Shown here: positions 1 through 8,408 of the stretch, one piece after another | How the letters are laid out: each line of letters opens with the position of its first letter | Position numbering within the stretch: position 1 is the stretch's first letter | Assembly (NCBI GenBank): GCA_026396095.1 | Contig: JAPLXK010000056.1 | Location: forward strand, 1-32,255 | DNA: 32,255 nucleotides | Direction: 5' to 3' | DNA from: Candidatus Nealsoniibacteriota bacterium | GTDB lineage: Bacteria > Patescibacteriota > Minisyncoccia > Minisyncoccales > RBG-13-42-11 | The notes under the pieces: model-generated | Databases searched by the model: none | What the model saw: the letters and a program-made list of their open reading frames with translations, nothing else | Told to the model about the DNA's origin: nothing | Translations under genes and position numbers: made by a program

Positions 1-59
1 TTCCCAGCCCTTTATTTTGAAAAATTGCAAATAGGGCAAATTTTAATATAATAAGAAGT

Positions 60-635
60 ATGAACAATATTGAGATTGAAATACAGGTTAATATTGAAAA
101 CAGCAAGCCGCTGATTGAATTTTTGGAAAAAAGCGCTGAATTTAAAAAAGAAAGCCGTCAGATAGACGAGTATTTTTCGCCTGCCCACTGCAATTTTACT
201 TCGGTTCGGCCGATAAAAGAATGGCTAAGGTTGAGAGATTCAAGCGGCAGATGCTCAATAAACTACAAGAATTTCCATTATGATGAAAACGGGAAAAGTC
301 TGTATTGCGATGAATACGAGTCTCAGATAGGGGATTTAAACAATCTGAAGAAGACATTGGAAGCCCTTAATTTTAAATTTCTAGTTAAGGTTGATAAGGA
401 AAGGAAAACTTGGGAATACAAAGATTATGAAATTGCTTTAGATTCAATAAAAGGGCTTGGAGACTTTGTGGAAATTGAATACATCGGAAAAGACGAAAAA
501 GCGGATCCTAGGAAAATAGCTAAAGAAATGGTTGATTTCCTTAAAAATATAGGATGCGGAAAAATAAAAAGGAATTACGTGGGATATCCTTTCCAGTTGC
601 TGTTTCCTTCGGAAGTAAAATTTGAGGATCAATAA
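60..635 (+). CDS. CYTH-domain protein (class IV adenylate cyclase / triphosphatase-like)
   Basis: ORF; N-terminal EIEIQ acidic motif, then RLRDSSG, KERKTW and DSIKGLGDFVEIEY, typical of CYTH. Confidence 0.88.
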   Translation: MNNIEIEIQVNIENSKPLIEFLEKSAEFKKESRQIDEYFSPAHCNFTSVRPIKEWLRLRDSSGRCSINYKNFHYDENGKSLYCDEYESQIGDLNNLKKTLEALNFKFLVKVDKERKTWEYKDYEIALDSIKGLGDFVEIEYIGKDEKADPRKIAKEMVDFLKNIGCGKIKRNYVGYPFQLLFPSEVKFEDQ

Positions 636-684
636 TTATTGACTATTTAAGAAATTATTGTATAGTTAAAATTGGAGGAGAGAA

Positions 685-993
685 ATGAGTTCTTTTCCAA
701 ATTTTACTGAAAAATGGAATAGAAAGGTAAAGCCGCTTGCGAAACAGGTAATTGAAGAATGTAAAGCAGATGTGCTGGTTGAATATTTTGTCGGCCAAAT
801 GATTTGGGGCGTAGAACATGATCTTGCGGATGACAGGATGCCGCATCTTCGTCTTTCTCCTTGCGTCGGGACACTTAACGATAAGGGGTATTACGAAGAG
901 ATTCATAAATCAACCAGCCCGGAAGAGGTGAAAAAGCTCAGGAAGCTCGGCAGATTGCTTGAAGAGCTGCAAAAACTGGATTGTTCAACATGA
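685..993 (+). CDS. small hypothetical protein, tandem paralog 1 (MSSFPNFTEKW family)
   Basis: Strong SD (ggaggagagaaATG); ungapped alignment to the ORF at 1095-1403. Confidence 0.8.
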   Translation: MSSFPNFTEKWNRKVKPLAKQVIEECKADVLVEYFVGQMIWGVEHDLADDRMPHLRLSPCVGTLNDKGYYEEIHKSTSPEEVKKLRKLGRLLEELQKLDCST

Positions 994-1006
994 CCATAAT
1001 CATAAT

Positions 1007-1030
1007 GAGGATTTTTAAATCCTCTTTTTA
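1007..1030 (+). terminator. Rho-independent terminator
   Basis: GAGGATTTTTAAATCCTC followed by a T run. Confidence 0.75.
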
Positions 1031-1094
1031 TTTTTTAAAATATAATCTTTACTTTTTTAGCGCAAAGAGTAGTATTTATTATCGGAGGAGGGAA

Positions 1095-1403
1095 ATGAGT
1101 TCTTTTCCAAATTTTACTGAAAAATGGGACAAAGAAGTAAAACCCTTTGCGGAGCTGGTGATTGAAGAATGTAAGACAGACCCATGGGTCGCCCAATACG
1201 TTGGCGCGATGATTCGGGGCATAGATTATGACCTTGAGGAAGAAATAATGCCGATTTATCGTCTTTTTCCTTGTGTCAGAAAACTTAACAATACATTTTA
1301 TTACAGCGATGTTCACAAGTTAACCAGCCCTGACGAGGTGGAAAAATTGAAGAAGCTCGGCAGATTGCTTGAAGAGCTGCAAAAAGCGGATCGTAAAAGA
1401 TAG
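1095..1403 (+). CDS. small hypothetical protein, tandem paralog 2
   Basis: In-frame ATG at 1095 behind ggaggaggga; the upstream start at 981 is unlikely. Near-identical 5' end to the gene at 685. Confidence 0.8.
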   Translation: MSSFPNFTEKWDKEVKPFAELVIEECKTDPWVAQYVGAMIRGIDYDLEEEIMPIYRLFPCVRKLNNTFYYSDVHKLTSPDEVEKLKKLGRLLEELQKADRKR

Positions 1404-1445
1404 CCATGCCCATAAGCGACTTAGGTTGCGTCTAATTATATAAAT

Positions 1446-1470
1446 GAGGATTTTTAAATCCTCTTTTTTT
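1446..1470 (+). terminator. Rho-independent terminator, same sequence as at 1007
   Basis: GAGGATTTTTAAATCCTC plus T7. Confidence 0.78.
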
Positions 1471-1567
1471 AATTGTTTCGGTTCTTTGTCTTTCAATTTA
1501 AAGCTGGTTTTTAATCTTGTATTTTTTAAAAAAGATTATAGCATTGAAAGCATGGGGTGGGGCCAAG

Positions 1568-1909
1568 ATGACGGCACGAGAAAGCCAAAATAGTTCTTTT
1601 TCATACGAAGAAAAATATGGGGAAAAAGGTAAAATCATTAAGGAAATGGTTGAAGCTCTTGGTAATTCGAATACAGCCTTAACTTTGAATGAGTTAAGAG
1701 GAAAAATCGGTTACAGCATTATCTCTGATTTTGTAATAGAGAGCGCGGTTAATCAATCAAAAGAGATTAAGCACAAAAATATCGAGCAGGTGGTGAAAGA
1801 GTTTAATTTGAAAAAATATTCTTTTTTGACAAATCCAAAAATGAGAATTTTTTATCTTAACGAAGAGCAAGTTAAGAATTTTGCCAAAAAATCTCCCTAT
1901 TATTCTTAA
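1568..1909 (+). CDS. hypothetical protein
   Basis: ORF; start at 1568 favoured by the G-rich SD-like ggggtggggccaag upstream. Confidence 0.65.
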   Translation: MTARESQNSSFSYEEKYGEKGKIIKEMVEALGNSNTALTLNELRGKIGYSIISDFVIESAVNQSKEIKHKNIEQVVKEFNLKKYSFLTNPKMRIFYLNEEQVKNFAKKSPYYS

Positions 1910-2006
1910 AAATCGGGCAACCAATCAGTTGCCTTTTTAATTGACAGGATCTTTACTTTCAGGGCTCTTTTTGTTATATTTATTCCAGCTCCAGGAGGTG
2001 TTTATC

Positions 2007-2687
2007 GTGGAGTTAAGCCCAAAGGAAAGAAAAGTACTTATAGTTCCGATTAGGCATTATTTAGAAACAATGACCTTTTACGAAGCAGATAAATCTTTAA
2101 CTGAACAGTTCATTCAAATAAATAAAACTCTAAGAAAGTTATTTCTCAAAATCGCCAAAGAAGAGGGCTATACTCTGATTTTTGACACCACAACCAGCGG
2201 TTTCGCCTATGTGGATCAATTGAACTCCGCTAATATTTCCGAAAAAGTCGCCAAGACATACGATGCGCAGAGCAAATGGTGGTTAAAAAGCGGAGGCTGG
2301 GACAAGGATATAAAAATAAACGATAAGATTAAGGGAGGATTTTCAGTGCGCGATATCGTCCACACTGTTCTTGTCCGAGAGGACGGCAAATTTGATTTAA
2401 TAATTGAAAAGGGAATTATTTTCAGCGATAGATCGCAGAGAAAGTTAAAAAAGGGCGAGATATGTCTGAATAAAGGACTTATGAACGGATTTGCCAGAGC
2501 AGCGAAAAAAGCAGAAATATGGCTGGAAAGCAGATGTGATTATGATCCCTGCGAGATAGACGCCAAAAAAGCTTACGAGCAAGGCATCAGATTTGACATG
2601 GTGGGAGTCGGTTTCTTTATTGAAACCGTTGATCATCATGGCTGGGAATTACGGATTCGCGCCGATGTAGTCGGAATCCCCAAATAG
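2007..2687 (+). CDS. hypothetical protein (GTG start)
   Basis: ORF in frame with 1941..2687; SD ccaggaggtg about 7 nt before GTG at 2007. Confidence 0.7.
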   Translation: MELSPKERKVLIVPIRHYLETMTFYEADKSLTEQFIQINKTLRKLFLKIAKEEGYTLIFDTTTSGFAYVDQLNSANISEKVAKTYDAQSKWWLKSGGWDKDIKINDKIKGGFSVRDIVHTVLVREDGKFDLIIEKGIIFSDRSQRKLKKGEICLNKGLMNGFARAAKKAEIWLESRCDYDPCEIDAKKAYEQGIRFDMVGVGFFIETVDHHGWELRIRADVVGIPK

Positions 2688-2688
2688 C

Positions 2689-2716
2689 AGGCCGAAATTT
2701 TTTCGGCCTTTTTTTC
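2689..2716 (+). terminator. Rho-independent terminator
   Basis: AGGCCGAAA-tttt-TTCGGCC followed by T7. Confidence 0.85.
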
Positions 2717-2749
2717 GCCAAAATGATAAAATTTTGCTATAAAAAAGGT

Positions 2750-2964
2750 ATGATAATACAGGAAACACTCGAAAGAAATAATTTTAATCCAGAAGAGACG
2801 ATATTTATCGGAGATACGACCCACGAGGTTGAGGCGGGAAAAAAGCCAATACCTTAACCACAACCGTAACCCGGGGCTACCAGGGCGAAGACAAGCTGAA
2901 ATCCTCAGGCCCGGATTTTATAATCCATGATTTAAAAGAATTAGAATCAATTATTTTAAGTTAA
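2750..2964 (+). pseudogene. HAD-family hydrolase C-terminal remnant with frameshift
   Basis: Frame 1 reads ...EETIFIGDTTHEVEAGKK; shifting -1 at GGAAAAAAG continues as ANTLTTTVTRGYQGEDKLKSSGPDFIIHDLKELESIILS*. The N-terminal HAD core is absent. Confidence 0.75.
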
Positions 2965-2974
2965 TTTTTAAAGC

Positions 2975-3169
2975 ATGAAAGAATCATTGTCTAAAATTTA
3001 TAGCTGGACAAAAGAACACAAAGAAGACATAATTTTGGTTATCGGCGTTATTTTGATTTCCTTACTTTCTTTTTCCATGGGATATATCGCCGCCAAAGAG
3101 CAGGAAAAAGAGCCGATAAGATTTGAAAAAACAAGTTTTAATTATTTTCGAGGAAATATTTTTTTATGA
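2975..3169 (+). CDS. small single-TM membrane protein
   Basis: 64-aa ORF with hydrophobic helix IILVIGVILISLLSFSMGYIAA; overlaps the next ORF by 4 nt. Confidence 0.65.
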   Translation: MKESLSKIYSWTKEHKEDIILVIGVILISLLSFSMGYIAAKEQEKEPIRFEKTSFNYFRGNIFL

Positions 3170-4101
3170 TTCCCCAAAAAGTTGCCATTATCGGAGGAGG
3201 AATTTGCGGACTGTATCTTGCCCAAAAGCTTTCTCAGCAGGGAAACAGGGTTACGGTTTTTGAAAAGAATCAGAAAATAGGGAAAAAAGCCTGCTCAGGC
3301 CTGTTCAGCGAAAGGATTTTGGAATTGATTCCGGAAAGCCGGAAATTAATCAAAAACGAAATAAATTCGGTTTTGATTCATTTTCCCAAGCGCACGATAA
3401 AAATTGATTTTTCCAGAAAGTTTTTACTGATGAGTCATTTTGAACTGGATAATCTGGCGGCTGATCTGGCAAAAAAAGCAGGGGCGGAAATAATTTTGAA
3501 TTATGATGTTAATTTTTTACCCAAAGGATACGGCGTAATTATCGGCTGCGACGGGCCGAATTCTTTTGTCAGAAGAAACTTGGGCCTGAAAAATCCCGAT
3601 TTTCGTCTGGCGATCCAAGGATTTGTCCAGGAAAAGGATTCTTCTGATTATGTTGAAACCTGGCCCGTGGAAAGCGGATTTGTCTGGAAAATACCGAGAG
3701 TAAAAGAAACGGAATACGGAATAATCGCCGACCCGAGGCAGGCCAAATCTCTTTTGAACAAGTTTTTAATAGAGAATAAGATCAAATTGGAAAAAGAGGA
3801 GGCAGGGCTTGTGCCTCAGGGGTTTGTCGTTCCCTTTCACCCTTCAATCACCCTTTGCGGGGATGCGGCTGGGCTTACAAAGCCTTGGAGCGGAGGGGGA
3901 GTTGTCTGGGGGCTCTTGGCTGCCCAAACCCTATTGAAAAATTTCCCCGATACCCTAAAATATAGGAAAGAGCTGAAAAGTTTTTTTGTTCCCAGGATAA
4001 TGCTTTCAAAGATTGCCGTAAAACTGGCATATTTTTTAGGATTCAAAGCGCCCTGGATTTTGCCGGAAAATTTAAAGATAGAAGGAGATTTTTTAATATA
4101 A
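3166..4101 (+). CDS. FAD-dependent oxidoreductase, geranylgeranyl reductase family
   Basis: N-terminal VAIIGGGICGLYLAQKLSQQGNRVTVFEK dinucleotide-binding motif; CSGLFSERI; CGDAAGLTKPWSGGGV. Confidence 0.88.
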   Translation: MIPQKVAIIGGGICGLYLAQKLSQQGNRVTVFEKNQKIGKKACSGLFSERILELIPESRKLIKNEINSVLIHFPKRTIKIDFSRKFLLMSHFELDNLAADLAKKAGAEIILNYDVNFLPKGYGVIIGCDGPNSFVRRNLGLKNPDFRLAIQGFVQEKDSSDYVETWPVESGFVWKIPRVKETEYGIIADPRQAKSLLNKFLIENKIKLEKEEAGLVPQGFVVPFHPSITLCGDAAGLTKPWSGGGVVWGLLAAQTLLKNFPDTLKYRKELKSFFVPRIMLSKIAVKLAYFLGFKAPWILPENLKIEGDFLI

Positions 4102-4781
4102 TGGAAAAAGTTCCATCCCATTTGGGAATAATTTTAGACGGAAACAGAAGATGGGCAAAAGAGAGAAATTTGCCCGTTTTTGAAGGTCACAGAATGGGAC
4201 TGGAAACGGCAAAAAAAATCATCAAATACGCCAAAGAAAAAGGGGTTAAGGTTTTAACTCTTTTCGTTTTTTCCAGTGAAAACTGGAAAAGGCCCAAAAT
4301 AGAAGTTGATTATCTCATGAAGCTGCTCGGACAGGCCTTGAGCGGAAACAACAGAAAAGATCTTGATAAGCAGGGGATAGTGGTGAGAGTGATAGGACAG
4401 AGAGAAAAATTATCCAAAGATCTTCAGAAAAAGATAAAGGAAACGGAAGAGATTACAAAAAACAATAAAGGGATGACCCTGAACTTCGCCCTAAGCTACG
4501 GAGGAAGGGCAGAGATAGTAGAAGCGATCAAGAAAATAATCAACAGTAAAATTAAACCCGATAAAATAACCGAAAAGACGATTTCTCAAAATCTCTGGAC
4601 CTCTGATCTTGACCTGATCATCAGGACGGGCAAGGAGCAGAGACTGTCCAATTTTTTAATTTGGCAGGCGGCTTATTCGGAACTTTATTTTTATCCCAAA
4701 TATTGGCCTGATTTTGGAGAAAAAGATCTTGACGACGCTTTTGTTGATTACAATAATCGCCAAAGAAGGTTTGGCGCTTAA
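4101..4781 (+). CDS. uppS: isoprenyl (undecaprenyl) diphosphate synthase
   Basis: SHLGIILDGNRRWAKE, GHRMG, LTLFVFSSENWKRP, DLIIRTGKEQRLSNFLIWQAAYSELYF signatures. Confidence 0.95.
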   Translation: MEKVPSHLGIILDGNRRWAKERNLPVFEGHRMGLETAKKIIKYAKEKGVKVLTLFVFSSENWKRPKIEVDYLMKLLGQALSGNNRKDLDKQGIVVRVIGQREKLSKDLQKKIKETEEITKNNKGMTLNFALSYGGRAEIVEAIKKIINSKIKPDKITEKTISQNLWTSDLDLIIRTGKEQRLSNFLIWQAAYSELYFYPKYWPDFGEKDLDDAFVDYNNRQRRFGA

Positions 4782-4788
4782 CGAAAAA

Positions 4789-4818
4789 GCCATTCTTACG
4801 AATGGCACAAAAGATATC
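4789..4818 (+). terminator. hairpin after uppS (possible terminator)
   Basis: GCCATTC-ttac-GAATGGC, followed by the AAAAGATATCTTTT palindrome. Confidence 0.4.
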
Positions 4819-4881
4819 TTTTGTTTTGGTCCTTACTTGTAAATAAGACGGTTTTACCGCTTTTTTTATTACACTTGCCGT

Positions 4882-5382
4882 TTAAAAGGAAACCGTTGCG
4901 GTAAAGGTTCTTGTTTCCGGCGTATTGTCGATAAATCCTCCTGATTTTGCCCTGACGGAAAAAGTATATTTATTTGTTCCCGTCTTCAGGCGGATGGTTC
5001 TCGAATTGGATCCGGTTTCCTGCCAGTCTGAATCTATTCCCGAAACTTTTGTTTCAAATACAATATTGCTTCCGATGCTTTCGGGATAGACCCTCGCCCT
5101 GAATTTAAAAGTAACCTGATCGGTATCGGTTATAATTTCATTGTTTTTCGGTCCGGAAACGATCAGAGTATCAATCAAGGCTTCGGGGTTTTTGACCAGG
5201 GGCTCTATCCACTGGGCTATATTTTTATTGGAGCTTTCGGCGGGCAAGACGAGTTCGGTTTTCGTTTCACTGAGTATTTTTTTTACTCCTCCCAATTGCC
5301 AGAATTGGGTAAAGGCATAATGGGCCGAAGAAATAACAAGAACAAGTCCGATTGCGATTATTATGGAAACTATTTGAGGCAT
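4882..5382 (-). CDS. membrane-anchored extracytoplasmic beta-sandwich-like protein, hypothetical
   Basis: N-terminal TM (IVSIIIAIGLVLVISSAHYAF) followed by a beta-rich region. Confidence 0.7.
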   Translation of the reverse strand: MPQIVSIIIAIGLVLVISSAHYAFTQFWQLGGVKKILSETKTELVLPAESSNKNIAQWIEPLVKNPEALIDTLIVSGPKNNEIITDTDQVTFKFRARVYPESIGSNIVFETKVSGIDSDWQETGSNSRTIRLKTGTNKYTFSVRAKSGGFIDNTPETRTFTATVSF

Positions 5383-5432
5383 GTTTTTTATTCTATCTCT
5401 TATTGATAAATTATCAAGATTATGGGGCGTTT

Positions 5433-5462
5433 AAAAACCACCGTTTTAAAAGGGTGGTTTTT
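5433..5462 (-). terminator. terminator-like hairpin, A/T tracts on both sides
   Basis: aaaaACCACCgttttaaaaGGGTGGTttttgg between the minus-strand ORFs. Confidence 0.55.
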
Positions 5463-5464
5463 GG

Positions 5465-5899
5465 TTATTGCGTCTTTGACGCTAGAGGATAGAACCTTTT
5501 TCCGTTTGTGCCGATTTTAAAGGTTTCTCCTTTATTTCTTCCGTTGTCCAGCTCTTTTACCTGGGCGAGCAGTCCCGCTTTTTCTAGGCCCGGATGACTT
5601 TTGAAATCAAGGACCCATTGAAACCGTTGATCGTAAGCCGGAGCGCCGTCAGGTTTTCTGATGTGATAGCATTTCCCGTCTTTTTTCACTGGAGCAAATC
5701 CTTTCCAGAAGTTATCTGCCTCTTCGTATGTTTCGTCAGAAAGACGAGTGTAGTCGCGGCGGACATAGAAGAATTTTCCATCGAATCCTTCTGCTACAGC
5801 AATGTCCTCTACGAATTCCCTGAGAGACTTACAATCGAGACGTTTTTTCACTTCTTCCGGACAAGCATCGTCCGAATGAGATACAAGGAAAATAACCAT
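5465..5899 (-). CDS. hypothetical protein
   Basis: 144-aa ORF; SD-like ggagg upstream on the minus strand. Confidence 0.7.
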   Translation of the reverse strand: MVIFLVSHSDDACPEEVKKRLDCKSLREFVEDIAVAEGFDGKFFYVRRDYTRLSDETYEEADNFWKGFAPVKKDGKCYHIRKPDGAPAYDQRFQWVLDFKSHPGLEKAGLLAQVKELDNGRNKGETFKIGTNGKRFYPLASKTQ

Positions 5900-6014
5900 T
5901 CTTTTAACCTCCGTAATTCTTATTCCTTAAAAGGAACTGACATCATAATACAATGTTTTTGTCTTTTTTGTCAAATTTTTTGCTTTTCATTAAAAAATGT
6001 TAAGATAAAAAATC

Positions 6015-6707
6015 ATGGATAACAAGGCGATACAATTATCTCCCAACTCTCTTGATTTGTTTCTTGATTGCCCCCATTGTTTTTGGCTGGACAAGAAAAT
6101 GGGAATTAAAAGGCCTCCGCCATATCCCTATGCCCTCAACATAGCGGTGGATCTTCTTTTAAAAAAGGAATTCGACCAATACAGGGCAAAGAACGAGCCC
6201 CATCCCTTGCTTGTCAGCAGCAATATTTCCGCCAAGCTTTTCCACAACCAAGATCTTTTGGACCAGTGGCGCAATAATTTTTCCGGAATACGCTATTATG
6301 ATTCCGAGCTGGGCGCTACCATTTTCGGCGCGGTTGACGATGTCTTGGAGTTTCCAGACGGCAAGCTGGCTCCTTTGGATTACAAAACAACCGGCAGCAG
6401 CGTTGCCAATATTTACGACCGATTCCAATTGCAGATGGACGTATACACTTATCTTTTGGAAAAAAACGGATTTGCCACAACGAGAAAGGGCTATCTGGCT
6501 TTTTATGTGGTGGAAAAGCACGACGGATTTAACGACAGGCTGCCCTTTAAAAAGGAAATACATGAGATAGAAACAAGTCCCGACGATATTCCCCAGCTTT
6601 TCAAGGAGGCAGTGGCGGTTTTAAAAAGAGCTGTTCCTTCTCCCCACAGCAAAGATTGCAAGTTCGGATACTGGCTTAAGCAGGCATCAAAATTTAATCA
6701 AAATTAA
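6015..6707 (+). CDS. PD-(D/E)XK nuclease superfamily protein (Cas4/RecB-like)
   Basis: SPNSLDLFLDCPHCFWLDK; GAVDDVLEFPDGKLAPLDYKTT; QLQMDVYTYLLEKNG. Confidence 0.8.
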   Translation: MDNKAIQLSPNSLDLFLDCPHCFWLDKKMGIKRPPPYPYALNIAVDLLLKKEFDQYRAKNEPHPLLVSSNISAKLFHNQDLLDQWRNNFSGIRYYDSELGATIFGAVDDVLEFPDGKLAPLDYKTTGSSVANIYDRFQLQMDVYTYLLEKNGFATTRKGYLAFYVVEKHDGFNDRLPFKKEIHEIETSPDDIPQLFKEAVAVLKRAVPSPHSKDCKFGYWLKQASKFNQN

Positions 6708-6719
6708 CATTTAAAAAAT

Positions 6720-7141
6720 ATGTCTTTTTATTCATCGTTTGTTGACCCAATTTTTAAAGAAGTGAGAATCATGGTTCCCGAATTTGCGGGAATGAAGAAA
6801 GGGGATAAGGTTTTAGATATTTGCTGCGGTACGGGAGACCAGGCTTTTTATTACAAAAAAAAGGATATTATTGCGGTAGGGATAGATCTTAATCCAAAAA
6901 TGATAGAAACGGCTGAAAAAAGGAAAGAAAAAGAAAGAGCGAGTGATGTTTTTTTTCTTTCAGCTAATGCCGCAAATCTTCCCTTTGAAGATAGTTTTTT
7001 TGATTTCGTTTCGATATCCTTGGCCCTTCACGAGATAACCAGGAACATGAGGGATGAAATAGTCTCGGAAATGAGGAAAAAATAGAATATCTGAGCAGCG
7101 GGCTGATTACCGTGATTAAGGCGAGAAACGGCAAAGATTAG
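6720..7141 (+). pseudogene. SAM-dependent class I methyltransferase, truncated and frameshifted
   Basis: MVPEFAGMKKGDKVLDICCGTGDQAFYY ... PFEDSFFDFVSISLALHE, then early stop at 7085; another frame resumes EEKIEYLSSGLITVIKARNGKD* ending at 7141. Confidence 0.6.
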
Positions 7142-7144
7142 AGC

Positions 7145-7173
7145 TTGACAGAATCGGATATAGGGTGTATGCT
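7145..7173 (+). promoter_or_regulatory. sigma70-type promoter for the RRM gene
   Basis: TTGACA-17 nt-TATGCT; leader contains hairpin ACATTTTTCCT..AAGGAAATAAATGT. Confidence 0.65.
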
Positions 7174-7290
7174 TTAAATACATTTTTCCTCGAAAAGGAA
7201 ATAAATGTCGTACTTTCTAAATCTTACGCTATTTTTTAAGAAGTAAGCAGGTTAGGAGTAGGTCGTTAATCAAAAAAGTTAACATCAAAA

Positions 7291-7611
7291 ATGGAAAAGA
7301 AACTTTTCGTAGGTAGTCTTTCTTTTAACACTACAGAAGATTCTCTCAGAGATCTGTTTGCCCAAGCCGGCACGGTGGAATCTGTCGCTATTATTATCGA
7401 CAGAGACTCCGGTCGTTCAAAAGGATTCGGTTTCGTAGAGATGTCTTCTCCTGAAGAGGCTGAAAAAGCCAAAGAAATGTGCAACGGAAAAGAATTAGAC
7501 GGGAGAACCATTATGGTTGATGAAGCCAGGCCCATGGAAAAAAGGCCCTTCAAAAAGCCCTATGAGTCTCGCGGAAGATTTGACCGTCCAGAGAGGAGAG
7601 ATCGCTACTAA
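7291..7611 (+). CDS. RNA-binding protein with RRM domain
   Basis: RNP motifs KLFVGSLSFNTTEDSL and KGFGFVEM, with an RG/R-rich tail. Confidence 0.97.
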   Translation: MEKKLFVGSLSFNTTEDSLRDLFAQAGTVESVAIIIDRDSGRSKGFGFVEMSSPEEAEKAKEMCNGKELDGRTIMVDEARPMEKRPFKKPYESRGRFDRPERRDRY

Positions 7612-7623
7612 TTATCGACAAGA

Positions 7624-7646
7624 AACCGCCTTCGGGCGGTTTTTTG
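7624..7646 (+). terminator. Rho-independent terminator
   Basis: AACCGCC-ttcg-GGCGGTTTTTTG. Confidence 0.9.
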
Positions 7647-7685
7647 TTTTGTGGTATATACCTAGATAGTTATTAACAATTTTTC

Positions 7686-7713
7686 TTGACTTATATTCTT
7701 GGTTAGATATACT
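7686..7713 (+). promoter_or_regulatory. promoter of structured RNA copy A
   Basis: TTGACT-16 nt-TATACT, placing a start about 6-8 nt downstream. Confidence 0.6.
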
Positions 7714-7718
7714 AAAAA

Positions 7719-7806
7719 TGTGCTTGTGGGGCGTCAGTCCTATTCGGCTAAATACATAAGCCGAAGGCAGGCACAACAAAAAAACCGCTTTCTTGGCGGT
7801 CTTTTT
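7719..7806 (+). ncRNA. candidate three-way-junction small RNA, copy A
   Basis: P1 7719-7727/7767-7775, P2 7728-7732/7737-7741, P3 7743-7749/7759-7765, then terminator ACCGC..GCGGT plus T run; same architecture as 12626-12718. Confidence 0.55.
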
Positions 7807-7810
7807 GTTT

Positions 7811-8290
7811 TTAATCTTCGTTTGGGTTGCCCTTCATTGTTGTAAAGAATTTTGTGTCGCGATATTTATTGGTTGTCCAAGCAGGAACAATACTCCAAAA
7901 ATGCATTGCGCCATTATCGCCAATTTTTCTGATTATTGATTTAATTTTTCTGCCTTCAACTATGGCAATAATTCCCCAGTAGCTTACGGGTTTGCTCTTT
8001 TTGACCTTCTTTTTATAACTTTTTATCTCAAATTCTTTAATTGTTTCTTCAAACTCTTGATAGGTTGTAGAAATTTTAATTAACTTAATTGCCAGGGGCA
8101 ATAATTTAAACCTCAAAATTTGAGAAGATTTTTCTCTTTCTGAGCGAGCGTTTTTAAAAATAATGTGATTAAAACCTTCGGAGGGAAAATAAATTTTTTG
8201 ATTAAAGGCAGGAGAAAAAACACTTCCTATGGAGCTATAAAATTTTTGTGTATCTTCCCTTAGCTTATTATAATTAGATAAATCATCCAC
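7811..8290 (-). CDS. small protein, possible BECR-fold (barnase/EndoU/colicin/RelE-like) nuclease
   Basis: SPAFNQKIYFPSEGFNHIIFKN...IKSIIRKIGDNGAMHFWSIVP; aligns in its N-terminal half with the ORF at 12717-13145. Family assignment by eye. Confidence 0.6.
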   Translation of the reverse strand: MDDLSNYNKLREDTQKFYSSIGSVFSPAFNQKIYFPSEGFNHIIFKNARSEREKSSQILRFKLLPLAIKLIKISTTYQEFEETIKEFEIKSYKKKVKKSKPVSYWGIIAIVEGRKIKSIIRKIGDNGAMHFWSIVPAWTTNKYRDTKFFTTMKGNPNED

Positions 8291-8408
8291 AAGTTAATTT
8301 TACCTATTTCTGTTAATTGAATCAAATTTCAGACAAAACATTAAATTTATTTAGACAGAGATAGTGTCTCCGAAGACCTTTTCTGTTTTGTGATATAATA
8401 TACTATTC

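Noticed and set aside
444-632. Minus-strand ORF antisense to the CYTH gene, and similar antisense ORFs (655..906, 6159..6563, 8537..8893, 19078..19509 etc.)
   Set aside because: Overlap well-supported plus-strand genes, lack SD sites, and have low-complexity composition; treated as spurious.
5594-6022. Plus-strand ORF opposite 5465..5899
   Set aside because: Runs over the minus-strand gene, its promoter region and the next start; codon use and SD favour the minus ORF.
8358-8371. GAGATAGTGTCTCC identical to 30226-30239
   Set aside because: A shared 14-mer is expected by chance about once or twice in a 32-kb window; no consistent context.
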